This document shows positions 1 to 8,431 of a stretch of DNA of 28,718 nt, in pieces. Origin of the DNA: CALLVY01 sp937899855 (GTDB taxonomy: Bacteria; Bacteroidota; Bacteroidia; Chitinophagales; Saprospiraceae); contig JBCBQC010000081.1 of NCBI GenBank assembly GCA_039820405.1, forward strand, positions 1-28,718. Direction: 5' to 3'. The notes below the pieces were generated by a model. It was not told where the DNA came from. It saw only the letters and a program-made list of their open reading frames with translations, and made no database searches. The position numbers were made by a program, and so were the translations under genes. Position 1 is the first letter of the stretch; each line of letters opens with the position of its first letter.

Positions 1-718
1 GGCGGTAATAATAGAGGTGATCCAAAAAAGGGTCGGCGATCTTTTGATCGAGGATTTGGTCAACTGCCGTCTCCAGGGGATTGTCAAAACTGGCGTACTC
101 GATAATGGTCTGGCTGTGGATGCCCTCCTGGAGTGTAGACATGAGGTTGCGAGGGATGACCGCCAGGGCCAGGGAAGGCAGCTTTTCCCCGTAGTCGCTC
201 CGCAATTGCTCGACCAAGCGGATCGCTTGGTCAAAACCACTTTGGAGCGCGTACTTCCGGAGGCAGATCGATAAGTCGTATTTCAGCTCGTAGTTCCATA
301 CTTGTCGCCGTTTGTCCCGTCGCAGTACTTCGATGGCCGCGCGGTCGGGCAGTTGGGCGCCGTCGTATGCGGCTACCAGATAGCCATGCAATTCATCCTG
401 ACTACTGAAATTGGTTCGGCCAAAGTACCGCGCCAACTCGGCGGTAGCCGTTTCGAGCTGTCCACTTTCGTAGGCACTCAGGGCACTGCGAAGGGAGGGA
501 TCGACTGCGGGGTGCTGGTTCCAATCTACGGGGGTTCCGACAAAACTTACGGGAGATTGGTCGACGTTGTCGAGCCGGTCACGATCATCCTGGCCTACGT
601 TTACGGGAGGGGCCGCTTCGGTGCTGCCGTTCGCATTGGAGGGAGCGGTGTTTTCACAAGCACCCAGTAGTAGCCCCAGACCGAGGATCCAAAATTTATA
701 GTAAAGAGGGGGTTTCAT
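1..718 (-). CDS. Lipoprotein of unknown function, 3' end outside window
   Basis: I do not recognise this gene. The frame is open from an ATG at 718 down to the window edge (239 codons seen, no stop), so the C-terminus is missing. The N-terminus is a clear lipoprotein signal: MKPP, a hydrophobic stretch at about residues 5-19, and a lipobox ending LLGAC with the acylated Cys at 21. A polar, low-complexity linker (about 22-60) follows. After that comes a helical region with TPR-like spacing, for example residues starting SALSAYESGQLETA. It should therefore sit on the periplasmic side of a membrane. It lies 124 nt downstream of prfB on the same strand. The reading frame is certain; the function is not. 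Confidence 0.85.
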   Translation of the reverse strand, partial: MKPPLYYKFWILGLGLLLGACENTAPSNANGSTEAAPPVNVGQDDRDRLDNVDQSPVSFVGTPVDWNQHPAVDPSLRSALSAYESGQLETATAELARYFGRTNFSSQDELHGYLVAAYDGAQLPDRAAIEVLRRDKRRQVWNYELKYDLSICLRKYALQSGFDQAIRLVEQLRSDYGEKLPSLALAVIPRNLMSTLQEGIHSQTIIEYASFDNPLETAVDQILDQKIADPFLDHLYYYR

Positions 719-794
719 CAAAGCAGGTACTGGTTTGCGATGGTGGCGTACCCGTAAATTTAACATTATTTCCAAGGCCAACAAAAAGAGGCCA

Positions 795-822
795 ATAAAT
801 ATTAGCTTTTTCAGCTATTTAT
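795..822 (-). terminator. Possible AU-rich hairpin terminator after prfB
   Basis: Arms ATAAATA..AGCT (795-807) and AGCTATTTAT (813-822) pair around a short loop with a 2-3 nt bulge. On the minus strand the hairpin lies just past the prfB stop and is followed by a pyrimidine-rich stretch containing TCTTTTTG. The stem is weak and the T-run does not abut it, so this is tentative. Confidence 0.3.
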
Positions 823-842
823 ACGGGTAGGTCGCAAATCCA

Positions 843-1920
843 CTATTTCCCCATCATCAAAAAGGCCTTGAGAAAGGCATCGATATTGCCGTCGAGCACG
901 CTATCGGTTTGGCTGGTTTGGTAATTGGAGCGGTGGTCTTTGACGCGCCGATCATCCAGCACGTAGGAGCGAATCTGCGCCCCCCATTCGATTTTGGTTT
1001 TTCCCGCCTCAATCTTATCGCGCTCGGCGTGCTGCTTTTTCAGCTCCGCCTCGTACAAGCGCGATTTGAGCATCTTGATGGCCTTTTCGCGATTGAGGTG
1101 CTGGGAGCGCTCTTCCTGACATTCCACCACAATGCCCGAGGGCAAGTGGCGCAGACGCACCGCCGACTCCGTCTTGTTGACGTGCTGCCCCCCCGCCCCA
1201 CTGGCCCGGAAGGTATCCCAGTCCAAATCCGCGGGGTTGACCTCAATCGCAATGGTATCGTCGATCATGGGATGCACAAATACCGAGGCAAAAGAAGTCT
1301 GCCGCTTGCCCTGCGCATTGAAGGGGCTGATGCGGACCAAGCGGTGTACCCCATTTTCTCCTTTGAGGTAGCCGTAAGTGTAGTCACCCGTAATTTCGAG
1401 AACGGCCGATTTGATGCCCGCTACGTCCCCATCCACCCGGTGCAACTCCTTGGCCTTGTGGCCCTGCTTATCCGCCCACATCAGGTACATACGCAACAGC
1501 ATCTCGGACCAATCACAACTTTCGGTCCCACCGGCTCCCGCGTTGATCTCCAACAGACAACTCAGTTCGTCCTCGGGTTGGTTGAGGGTGGATCGGAACT
1601 CCAAATCTTCGACGAGCTCGACCGTAGCGCTATACTTCTGCGCCACCTCCTCTTCGCTGGCTTCGCCCTCCTTGAGGAATTCTTGTAGCACCTCCAGATC
1701 ATCGAGTTCGGTGGCTACCTCTTGGTATTGCGAGACCCAATTCTCATCGGCCTTGATGGCTTTTAGAATGGTTTTGGCACGGTCCTGATCGTTCCAAAAG
1801 TTGGGATCCTGGGACAGTTGCTTGTTCTCCTCTATCTGTTGAAGTCGGCGAGGGACGTCAAAGATAGTGGTTTAGCACGTCCAACCGATCTTGCAGTTTT
1901 TTAAATTGTTCGCTAGTCAT
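843..1920 (-). CDS. prfB: Peptide chain release factor 2 (programmed +1 frameshift)
   Basis: Class I release factor that reads UGA and UAA and triggers peptidyl-tRNA hydrolysis. The gene starts at the ATG at 1920. After 20 codons it meets an in-frame TGA (1860-1858) within CTTTGAC (1863-1857), the canonical RF2 slippage site. A +1 shift at CTT continues as DVPRR.. to the stop at 843, giving about 358 residues (E. coli RF2 has 365). The tripeptide anticodon SPF is at about 198-200, and the catalytic GGQ is at about 243-245 in the usual GAGGQHVN setting. The frameshift gives autoregulation: scarce RF2 makes the UGA slow to read and favours the shift. The codons before the slip are AAC CAC TAT, so the usual AGGGGG-like internal SD is absent. 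It lies 43 nt after the FKBP gene and probably belongs to the nrnA-FKBP operon. Confidence 0.97.
1857..1863 (-). promoter_or_regulatory. RF2 programmed +1 frameshift site
   Basis: CTTTGAC on the minus strand: the zero frame reads CTT then the stop TGA, and the +1 frame reads GAC onwards into the remaining 338 codons. Both frames are directly visible. No SD-like purine run precedes it; the 12 nt before CTT read CTAAACCACTAT. Confidence 0.95.
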
Positions 1921-1963
1921 GGAAAACGCTGGTTAATCAATCAAATGGAAATGGGGAGGATGC

Positions 1964-2899
1964 TTAGTAGACATCCAAAATTTCGACGTAGAAGACGAGG
2001 TCCGCCTTTTCTGGAATCTTGGGCGCGCTACCGGCGACGCCGTAGGCCAGGGTATAGGGGATAAACAGGATGGCCTGCTCTCCGACCGCCATATTTTGAA
2101 TGGCATCGTCCCAGCCCTTGATAACCCGACCCCGATCGAGTCGGAAGGTAAAGGGGAAGGCCTCCTTAAAGGAATTGTCAAAATTGGTGAGGTCCTTGAG
2201 AAAGCCGGAATAATGTACGGTGACAAAATTTCCCGACTCCGCCTTTCGGCCCGTTCCCTCGCGCAGGGTGAGTACCTCCACCCCCGCTTTGGAGGTTTTC
2301 AATTCCGAGGCGAGTGCACCCGAGCCAAAACGCTGTACGTAATCCGCCACCGAATCCCGGACGCTTTGCTCGCGGGCTTTGAGGGTGGCAATCTCCTGAT
2401 CGACAATATTCTTCTCCACGATGTTGACCATCTTGATGTGGTAGATGAACTGGTCCTCATTGGTCACCCCATTGGGCAGCGAATTGACGTCAAAACTATC
2501 CAGGTCTTGGTAGACCGTCAGGCTATCGCCCACCGCCATCAGCAGGAGGGCGTCGTAATCCGGGGGAATGGGCCGGGGCAGTTGGTCCAAGCTGGGTAGG
2601 ACGGAGGTGATGGGACGGTTTTGCAAAAAGGTCGAGTAGATCACCGAATCGTTTTGGTAAATCCGCTCGTGATAGCTTACCCGGTCGCCCACTACGGGAC
2701 GCTGGCCTTCGTTGGCCACGTGGTGTTCGTAGGGATAGCCCGCCGCCGTGATGGGCTCGCCTTTTTCATTGTAGTTGACCTCGTAGACCTCCCCTACCAC
2801 GGTGGCGGTGTTATTGGTCGATGGCGTTTGGCAAGCCGTACCCAGCAAAGCCAGTAGCGAGTAGGCTCCTAGGAGGTAGAAAAATAGGTGCTTTTGCAT
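1964..2899 (-). CDS. FKBP-type peptidyl-prolyl isomerase lipoprotein
   Basis: Probable periplasm-facing proline isomerase/chaperone of the FKBP family, lipid-anchored. From the ATG at 2899 it has 311 residues: a short basic start, a hydrophobic core, and a lipobox LGTAC with Cys at 23. An ATG five codons upstream (2914) overlaps the nrnA end by 11 nt. I prefer 2899 because it gives a normal-length lipoprotein signal 4 nt after the nrnA stop. The C-terminal domain (about 206-311) keeps the FKBP active-site pattern: VHYSG, FDNSF, VIKGWD, LAYG and the final FYVEIL strand. Residues about 68-160 look like a second, degenerate FKBP fold (GDRVSYHERIY .. LLLMAVGDSLTVY .. FIYHIKMVNI) without the Trp and Tyr of the active site. 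A helical linker (about 161-200) joins the two. Related lipoproteins include GldI of gliding bacteria, but identity with GldI is not shown. Confidence 0.9.
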   Translation of the reverse strand: MQKHLFFYLLGAYSLLALLGTACQTPSTNNTATVVGEVYEVNYNEKGEPITAAGYPYEHHVANEGQRPVVGDRVSYHERIYQNDSVIYSTFLQNRPITSVLPSLDQLPRPIPPDYDALLLMAVGDSLTVYQDLDSFDVNSLPNGVTNEDQFIYHIKMVNIVEKNIVDQEIATLKAREQSVRDSVADYVQRFGSGALASELKTSKAGVEVLTLREGTGRKAESGNFVTVHYSGFLKDLTNFDNSFKEAFPFTFRLDRGRVIKGWDDAIQNMAVGEQAILFIPYTLAYGVAGSAPKIPEKADLVFYVEILDVY

Positions 2900-2903
2900 A
2901 AAG

Positions 2904-3914
2904 TCAATCTTCATTTAGGATCGCTTCCTTGTACTGGGGAAGAATTTCTTTGAGTTGGTGAATCGTACCGCGCAGCCCCTTGTAAGAAGCACCACCGGCA
3001 GCATTCTTGTGCCCGCCTCCCTTGAAGTGCTTGCGGGCGATTTCCTCGACCGACAATTCTCCTTTGGAACGGAGCGAAATTTTGACGATAGTGGGTTGTT
3101 CGGTAATGAAGGCCGCCATTTTGATGCCCTTGATCTTGAGCAGGTAATTGACGATGCCCTCCGTATCGCCCCGCTGAATGTCGAAGTATTCGTAGTCCTT
3201 GCGGGTGAGGGAAATAATGCCGGTGCGGTACTCGGGGATGATTTCCATGCGGTTCTTCAGACAGTGGCCCAGCAATCGCAAGTGTTTTTCCCGCATGCTG
3301 TTGAAGACCAAATCCTGAATCTTGGTATCGTCGATACCCAGTTCGAGTAGATCGGCTACGACCCGAAACAATCGGGGGCTGGTGCTGTACTTGAAGGAGC
3401 CCGTATCGGTAAGGATACCCGTAAAAAGACACTCTCCGATGGAGGCATCCAGGTGTTCCAGCGCTTCCAGTTGCTCCATAAAATCGTAGATCAGCTCGCT
3501 GGTCGAGCTGGCCCCCACCCGCCAGAGCATGTAGTCGGCAAAGTAGTCGGGATCGAGGTGGTGATCGATAAGGACTTTGGTGGTGTCCAGGGGAGCGATT
3601 GCTTCCCCCAGCTTGTCGATTCGGTCGAGGGAATTGAAATCGAGACAAAAAATGAGGTCCGCAGCCTGAACGGCTTCGGTGGAGCGCTGGGGATCATTGT
3701 CGTAGATCAGAATCTGGGGAGCACCGGGCAACCAAGCCACAAAATCGGGGTATTCCGAGGGGAAAACGACTTGAACCTGGTGGTCGTATTTTCGCAGAAA
3801 ATGGTAGAGGGCCAGGGACGAACCGATGGCGTCCCCATCGGGATTGCGATGACTGGTAATTACGATGTTTCGAGGCTGCTGAAGAAGGTGCCGTAGCTCG
3901 TTGATATTTTCCAT
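2904..3914 (-). CDS. nrnA: DHH/DHHA1 phosphoesterase, NrnA family
   Basis: Cytoplasmic DHH-superfamily phosphoesterase of 336 residues. Members of this subfamily degrade nanoRNAs (2-5 nt) and many also dephosphorylate pAp. Motif I is HRNPDGDAIGSS (22-33), motif II has CLDFNS (about 90-95), the DHH motif is IDHH (116-119) and motif IV is LTDTGSFKY (about 168-176). These are the metal ligands of the DHH domain. The C-terminal DHHA1 substrate-binding domain ends with GGGHKNAAGG (299-308). Length and motif order are normal for the family. It starts at the ATG at 3914 and is the first gene of a tightly packed minus-strand set with the FKBP lipoprotein and prfB. It is transcribed away from ndk across a 201-nt spacer. 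Substrate choice (nanoRNA versus pAp) cannot be told from sequence. Confidence 0.92.
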   Translation of the reverse strand: MENINELRHLLQQPRNIVITSHRNPDGDAIGSSLALYHFLRKYDHQVQVVFPSEYPDFVAWLPGAPQILIYDNDPQRSTEAVQAADLIFCLDFNSLDRIDKLGEAIAPLDTTKVLIDHHLDPDYFADYMLWRVGASSTSELIYDFMEQLEALEHLDASIGECLFTGILTDTGSFKYSTSPRLFRVVADLLELGIDDTKIQDLVFNSMREKHLRLLGHCLKNRMEIIPEYRTGIISLTRKDYEYFDIQRGDTEGIVNYLLKIKGIKMAAFITEQPTIVKISLRSKGELSVEEIARKHFKGGGHKNAAGGASYKGLRGTIHQLKEILPQYKEAILNED

Positions 3915-4025
3915 TTAAAATCCGAAATCAGTCTGCGAAGTTGAGAATAATTTATGAAATAAACGAATATCTGCGGCGAAGGTTTGGGTAGAAAAAAGGG
4001 AAAGCGGCAAAATAGCGGCTGGCCC

Positions 4026-4056
4026 TTTGAATTTCGCACGGGCTTGCTTACTTTTG
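4026..4056 (+). promoter_or_regulatory. Bacteroidota-type promoter of ndk
   Basis: A TTTG at 4026-4029 is followed after exactly 19 nt by TACTTTTG at 4049-4056. This matches the Bacteroidota housekeeping promoter pattern (TTTG at -33, TAnnTTTG at -7). Transcription should start near 4063, leaving a leader of about 50 nt before the ndk ATG at 4116. Confidence 0.7.
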
Positions 4057-4115
4057 CTGCGGTTTTTTTGAACATGCGTTCTATCATTTTGCACCACAAT
4101 AAATAAGACCTAAAC

Positions 4116-4535
4116 ATGGCAGGTAACCGTACATTTACCATGATCAAACCGGACGCAGTAGCGGCTGGTCACATTGGAGCCATTCTCGCCAAGATCAACG
4201 AGGCTGGCTTCCGCATCGTAGCGATGAAACTGACGCATTTGTCGGCCGAGAAGGCGGGCGAATTTTACGCCGTTCACAAGGAGCGTCCCTTCTACGGCGA
4301 GCTGGTGGCCTTCATGTCTTCGGGCCCCATCGTTGCCGCCATCCTCGAAAAAGACAATGCGGTGGAGGACTTTCGGACCCTCATCGGAGCGACCAACCCC
4401 GCCGAAGCCGCCCCCGGCACCATCCGGGCCCTCTACGCCAAAAGCATCGGCGAAAACGCCGTACACGGAGCCGATTCGGATGAAAACGCCCACATCGAAG
4501 GCAATTTCCACTTCGCGGGTACGGAGATGTTCTAA
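4116..4535 (+). CDS. ndk: Nucleoside diphosphate kinase
   Basis: Transfers the gamma-phosphate from ATP to nucleoside diphosphates through a phosphohistidine, balancing the NTP and dNTP pools. At 139 residues it has the normal bacterial length. The N-terminal TFTMIKPDAV carries the conserved Lys at 11. The catalytic His is at 117 in NAVHGADS, followed by the family's SDENAHIE segment. It is a single-gene transcription unit: its own promoter lies at 4026-4056 and a strong hairpin terminator at 4591-4643. The A-rich leader before the ATG has no Shine-Dalgarno sequence. Confidence 0.98.
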   Translation: MAGNRTFTMIKPDAVAAGHIGAILAKINEAGFRIVAMKLTHLSAEKAGEFYAVHKERPFYGELVAFMSSGPIVAAILEKDNAVEDFRTLIGATNPAEAAPGTIRALYAKSIGENAVHGADSDENAHIEGNFHFAGTEMF

Positions 4536-4590
4536 ACACCATCCCCAAACACCCCTACACAAACATACTAGTCCAAAACAAAACTACACA

Positions 4591-4643
4591 ACGGGGCCGC
4601 TGCAAAGCTCTCATCCGAGCGTGCGCAGCGGCCCCGTTTTATT
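4591..4643. terminator. Strong terminator between convergent ndk and mutS2
   Basis: Perfect 13-bp inverted repeat ACGGGGCCGCTGC (4591-4603) and GCAGCGGCCCCGT (4625-4637), with a small inner GCTC/GAGC stem in the loop. On the plus strand it runs into TTTTATT. On the minus strand it is followed by a T-rich stretch (TGTGTAGTTTTGTTTT), so it can stop both ndk and mutS2 transcripts. Confidence 0.9.
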
Positions 4644-4659
4644 GACGCTTGCCCCGCCC

Positions 4660-7050
4660 CTATACGATCTCGACCACCGTCACCCCATCCCCACCATCGG
4701 TCGCCTCCGGGTGATACACCTTCCCCAAATCCCTGTACTCCCGCAATTTTCGCTTGACCGCATCCCGCAGTACCCCCGTCCCCTTACCGTGTACAATGCG
4801 CAACTGCGTCGCATTGCTCATCAGGGCCTTGTCGACAAAATTTTCCAGTAGCTTCAGGGCCTCCTCCTTACTCAGGCCACGCAGGTCCATCTTCGATTCA
4901 AAGGTAGCCGTATCCTTGACCACGTCGGTACGCACCCCCTTGGTATTGCGGATGTCCAGGGGCTCGCTGGCTAGTTGGAGGTCGCGCAACTTGGTGGTCA
5001 TCTTCATCAGCCCCATCAGTACCACCACCTTGTTCTTGTTGATCGATTCTACCTTTCCGGTAGCTCCTCCCGTACGGAGCTTGACAAAATCCCCCACCTT
5101 GATGGGCCGATTTTTAACCTTTTGCTCCACCGGCTGGTAGTAGATTTCTTCTTTGAGATCCGACACCGCATCCGTCAGTTGACGACGGTCCTGCCGGATT
5201 TTTTCCGCCACCTTCTTGGCTTTTTCCAAGTTCTTTTCCTCCCGAATCTCGCGAATTACCCGCTCCATCTCCCGATTCTCCCGGGCCGCCTGCTGCAAGT
5301 TGCGCTCCTTGAGGTCGAGCTTGAGCTTTTTGCGTTGAAAATCCAAATCGCGGTAGAGATTATCGTAGGTCTTGATCAGCTTTTGCAACTTCTTTTCGCG
5401 CTCGGCGATGTCTTCTAATTGCTCCTTCAATTCCTGCCGCTCCTTCTGCAGGTCCACCAACAACTCATCAACCGCTTTTTCATTTTTACCCGTCCGCCGC
5501 CGGGCGTACTTCAGCACCCGCTCCTGTAGGCCGCTCTTACGGGCGATTTCGAAAGCGTAGGAACTGCCCGGGCGCCCCACCTTCAACTCGTAGGTTGGCG
5601 AGAGGCTGTCCTTATCAAAGGTCATCGAGCCATTGACGATGCCCCGCGTTTTAAAGGTAAACATCTTGAGATTGGAATAGTGGGTCGTAATGAGTCCCGA
5701 GACCTTTTTAAAGTTGAGCTCCCGGAGGATCGACTCCGCGATGGCCCCCCCAATTTTGGGATCGGTACCGGAGCCAAACTCGTCGATCAACACTAGGGTC
5801 TGATCGGTCGACTTCTCCAAAAAGATGCGCATGTTGCGCAGACGTGAGCTGTAGGTACTCAGGTCGTCCTCCAGCGATTGCTGGTCGCCGATGTCGGCAA
5901 AAAAGCCCGCAAAAATGCCCATTTCCGACTGCTCATCGACCGGAATCAGCATCCCCGCTTGCAGCATGAGTTGTAGCAGGCCAACCGCCTTCATGGTAAT
6001 GGATTTTCCCCCGGCGTTGGGGCCACTGAGCATCAGGATGCGGTTGTCGCCAAAGAGGGTGAGGTCAAAGGGGACGGTGACTTTTTCGATTTCCTGATTT
6101 TTGAGGAGCAAGAGGGGGTGAAAGGCCTTGCGAAAACCAATGGTCGGCCGCGCCTTGACGATGGGACGATTGGCTTTCATCCGGCTCGCCACTTTGGCCT
6201 TGGCTTGAATGAGATCGTAGCGGATGAGCAGGTCTTGATAGCCGTAAAAATGACTGGCGTAGGGCCGCAGCGTGGTGGATAAGTCCTTGAGGATGCGGTA
6301 GATCTCGCGTCTTTGCTCGACTTCCAGGTCGAACAGGTCATTATTGATATTGATAATCGCCTCGGGTTCGATGAAGGCGGTCTTTCCCGTGGTGGATTCG
6401 TCGTGGATAATGCCCCGGATCTTTCGTTTGTGTTCCGAGGGGACACTCAAAACCCGCCGCCCGTTGCGAAAACTCTCCACCGAATCACTCAACCAACCTT
6501 TTTTGCGATACTCCCCAATCAGGCGCCGAAATTGCTTGTCCAACTCTACTTCCTTGCTGCGAATGCTGCGGCTGATGCGCTGGAGCTCGGAGGAAGCATC
6601 GGGACGAATCGCCCCTTCCTCGTCGAGGACCTGGTTGATGGCCTGGAGCAAGGTAGGGTCAAAGTCCACCTCGCGGACAATGTCGTAAAGGTGGGGATAC
6701 AGTTCCTTTCGCTCGGCACTGAAAAAACGGAAGATGGCCTGTATGGAGCGGAGTACCACCGCAATTTTTTGGAGGGCCTCCTCCGATAGCACGGAATCGA
6801 TCACTTCGAGTAGGCGCAGGTCCTCGGCCAGGTCGTGGTACACTTGTAGGGGAAAGGAGGCGGTGCTCTCCAGGCTCTGTTTGAATTCGGCTACCTCGTC
6901 GAGCAGGCGTTCGATGGTGGGTGCCTCCTGCTGGAGGACGGTACCTTGCACTTCGGCCCGGGCGAGGGCTCCTAGGCAAGCGTTTTCTAGTAGCTGTAGG
7001 ACTTTATCAAACTCTAACTTTTCGTAGATATCCTTTGGTTCCAGTTCCAT
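4660..7050 (-). CDS. mutS2: MutS2 family ATPase/endonuclease
   Basis: MutS2 proteins are not mismatch-repair factors. They act in suppression of recombination and/or splitting of collided ribosomes, using a MutS-like ATPase and a C-terminal Smr domain. The start is set at the ATG at 7050 (MELEPKDIYEKLEF), giving 796 residues; an in-frame extension to 7119 runs through a likely promoter. Walker A is GPNAGGKS (343-350), Walker B is LVLIDEFGSGTDP (419-431), then a long charged coiled coil (about 490-640) and a small beta domain with KVGDFVKLR. The Smr domain covers about 721-796 with MDLRG and HGKGTG (754-759). All catalytic motifs are intact. It is convergent with ndk and divergent from aroC. 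Confidence 0.96.
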   Translation of the reverse strand: MELEPKDIYEKLEFDKVLQLLENACLGALARAEVQGTVLQQEAPTIERLLDEVAEFKQSLESTASFPLQVYHDLAEDLRLLEVIDSVLSEEALQKIAVVLRSIQAIFRFFSAERKELYPHLYDIVREVDFDPTLLQAINQVLDEEGAIRPDASSELQRISRSIRSKEVELDKQFRRLIGEYRKKGWLSDSVESFRNGRRVLSVPSEHKRKIRGIIHDESTTGKTAFIEPEAIININNDLFDLEVEQRREIYRILKDLSTTLRPYASHFYGYQDLLIRYDLIQAKAKVASRMKANRPIVKARPTIGFRKAFHPLLLLKNQEIEKVTVPFDLTLFGDNRILMLSGPNAGGKSITMKAVGLLQLMLQAGMLIPVDEQSEMGIFAGFFADIGDQQSLEDDLSTYSSRLRNMRIFLEKSTDQTLVLIDEFGSGTDPKIGGAIAESILRELNFKKVSGLITTHYSNLKMFTFKTRGIVNGSMTFDKDSLSPTYELKVGRPGSSYAFEIARKSGLQERVLKYARRRTGKNEKAVDELLVDLQKERQELKEQLEDIAEREKKLQKLIKTYDNLYRDLDFQRKKLKLDLKERNLQQAARENREMERVIREIREEKNLEKAKKVAEKIRQDRRQLTDAVSDLKEEIYYQPVEQKVKNRPIKVGDFVKLRTGGATGKVESINKNKVVVLMGLMKMTTKLRDLQLASEPLDIRNTKGVRTDVVKDTATFESKMDLRGLSKEEALKLLENFVDKALMSNATQLRIVHGKGTGVLRDAVKRKLREYRDLGKVYHPEATDGGDGVTVVEIV

Positions 7051-7089
7051 GTGACGGTTCGAATTTGTCGGGGGATGTGGCACGGTCGG

Positions 7090-7119
7090 AAAAAGTAGAA
7101 AAAAGGAGTGCCCTCCCAA
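7090..7119 (-). promoter_or_regulatory. Possible mutS2 promoter
   Basis: On the minus strand TTG (7119-7117) is followed after 19 nt by TACTTTTT (7097-7090), one mismatch from TAnnTTTG. The expected start near 7083 gives a leader of about 33 nt to the ATG at 7050. Confidence 0.4.
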
Positions 7120-7247
7120 TTGAATACACAGTAATTTTCCGGCTTCACCGACCCAGCGGATTGCGGAGCCCCTAGGTGATTACCAGCAAAGGAACAATTT
7201 TGTTTCGCGAAGGGTTTCCAATAGTTCCATTTTTAATTATCGCCCCC

Positions 7248-7255
7248 TATCTTTG
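7248..7255 (+). promoter_or_regulatory. -7 element of the aroC promoter
   Basis: TATCTTTG, a perfect TAnnTTTG. No good TTTG lies at the expected -33 distance (TTCC is there). The predicted transcription start is near 7262, so it rules out the in-frame TTG at 7253 as translation start and supports the GTG at 7310. Confidence 0.55.
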
Positions 7256-7309
7256 CAGTGTAGAAAACTCTTGATCTTCTTCATTTTTCAACGTCTAAAT
7301 CGAGTAATT

Positions 7310-8392
7310 GTGGCCGGTAACACCTTTGGACAAGCGTTTCGAATCACCACTTTCGGAGAATCCCACGGCCGTGCCCTGGGCGTCACCATCGACGGCTGCC
7401 CCGCCGGCCTCCCCATCGACGAGGACTTCATCCAGGCGGAGCTGGCCCGACGACGTCCCGGGCAGTCCAAAATTGTCACCCAACGCAAAGAAGCCGACCG
7501 GGTCGACATCCTCTCCGGTATCTTCGAGGGCCACAGCACGGGGACGCCCATCGCCATGGTGATTTTCAATGCCGATGCCCGTTCCAAAGATTACAGCCAC
7601 ATCGCTGATAAATTTCGCCCCTCCCACGCCGATTTTACCTACCAGCAGAAATACGGTCGTCGCGACTACCGCGGTGGGGGGCGCAGCTCGGCCCGCGAAA
7701 CGGCGGCCCGCGTCGCCGCCGGAGCCATCGCCAAATTGCTGCTTCGCAGGGCGGGCCTTAGCATTGCCGCTTACGTCAGCCAGGTGGGGGAGCTGGCCCT
7801 AAATACCCCCCCCACCGCCCTCGACCTGAGCCAGGTGGAAGCGACGCCCGTTCGCTGTCCCGACCCCCAGATGGCCGAGCGGATGATCGAATTGATCCAG
7901 CGGGTCCGCAAAGCGGGAGATACCATCGGCGGCGTGGTCAGTGCGGTGGTCAAACATTGTCCGGTGGGCTTGGGAGATCCCGTATTCGACAAGCTACACG
8001 CCGATCTGGCCAAGGCCATGTTGAGCATCAATGCCTGCAAGGGGTTCGAATACGGCAGCGGCTTTGCGGGGGTAGCCATGCGGGGCTCCGAACACAACGA
8101 TCTTTTTTACGACGCGGACGGACAAGTCAAAACCCGGAGCAATCACTCCGGTGGCATCCAGGGGGGCATCGCCAATGGCATGGACATCTACTTCCGCTGC
8201 GCCTTCAAACCGGTGGCCACCATCGTGGCCGGGCAAGAGTCGGTCAATGAGGTAGGGGAAAAGGTGGAAGTCACCGGTAAGGGACGCCACGATCCCTGCG
8301 TCGTGCCGCGGGCCGTGCCCATCGTAGAGGCCATGACGGCCCTCGTACTGGCGGACCATCTATTGCGCCAGCGCATGGTGCAAATGGCCTAA
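7310..8392 (+). CDS. aroC: Chorismate synthase
   Basis: Last enzyme of the shikimate pathway: converts 5-enolpyruvylshikimate-3-phosphate to chorismate using reduced FMN. The best start is the GTG at 7310 (AGNTFGQAFRITTFGESHG), giving 360 residues, typical of the family. The upstream in-frame TTG at 7253 overlaps the promoter -7 box. The family signatures are all present: GESHG near the N-terminus (about 15-19), the GGGRSSARETAARVAAG block (about 123-139) and RSNHSGGIQGGIANG (about 280-294). The C-terminus has the conserved RHDPCVVPRAVPIVEAM. The next gene starts 39 nt downstream on the same strand. Confidence 0.97.
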   Translation: MAGNTFGQAFRITTFGESHGRALGVTIDGCPAGLPIDEDFIQAELARRRPGQSKIVTQRKEADRVDILSGIFEGHSTGTPIAMVIFNADARSKDYSHIADKFRPSHADFTYQQKYGRRDYRGGGRSSARETAARVAAGAIAKLLLRRAGLSIAAYVSQVGELALNTPPTALDLSQVEATPVRCPDPQMAERMIELIQRVRKAGDTIGGVVSAVVKHCPVGLGDPVFDKLHADLAKAMLSINACKGFEYGSGFAGVAMRGSEHNDLFYDADGQVKTRSNHSGGIQGGIANGMDIYFRCAFKPVATIVAGQESVNEVGEKVEVTGKGRHDPCVVPRAVPIVEAMTALVLADHLLRQRMVQMA

Positions 8393-8399
8393 AAATCCC

Positions 8400-8407
8400 T
8401 ACCTTTG
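8400..8407 (+). promoter_or_regulatory. -7 element before the EEP-family lipoprotein gene
   Basis: TACCTTTG, a perfect TAnnTTTG just after the aroC stop. The predicted start is near 8414, 18 nt before the ATG at 8432. The -33 region is poor (GGTG), so the gene may also be read through from aroC. Confidence 0.45.
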
Positions 8408-8431
8408 GGCCCCAGCAAATCACTACCCGCC

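Noticed and set aside
909..1688. 259-codon plus-strand frame opposite prfB
   Set aside because: Exactly antisense to the conserved RF2 coding sequence, with no domain or promoter of its own.
1860..1920. prfB as a pseudogene or frameshift error
   Set aside because: The in-frame TGA lies in CTTTGAC at the canonical position, and the +1 frame restores a complete RF2. This is the known programmed frameshift.
7253..7309. TTG start for aroC with 19 extra residues
   Set aside because: It overlaps the -7 promoter element, and the family begins at the AGNTFG.. segment just after the GTG at 7310.
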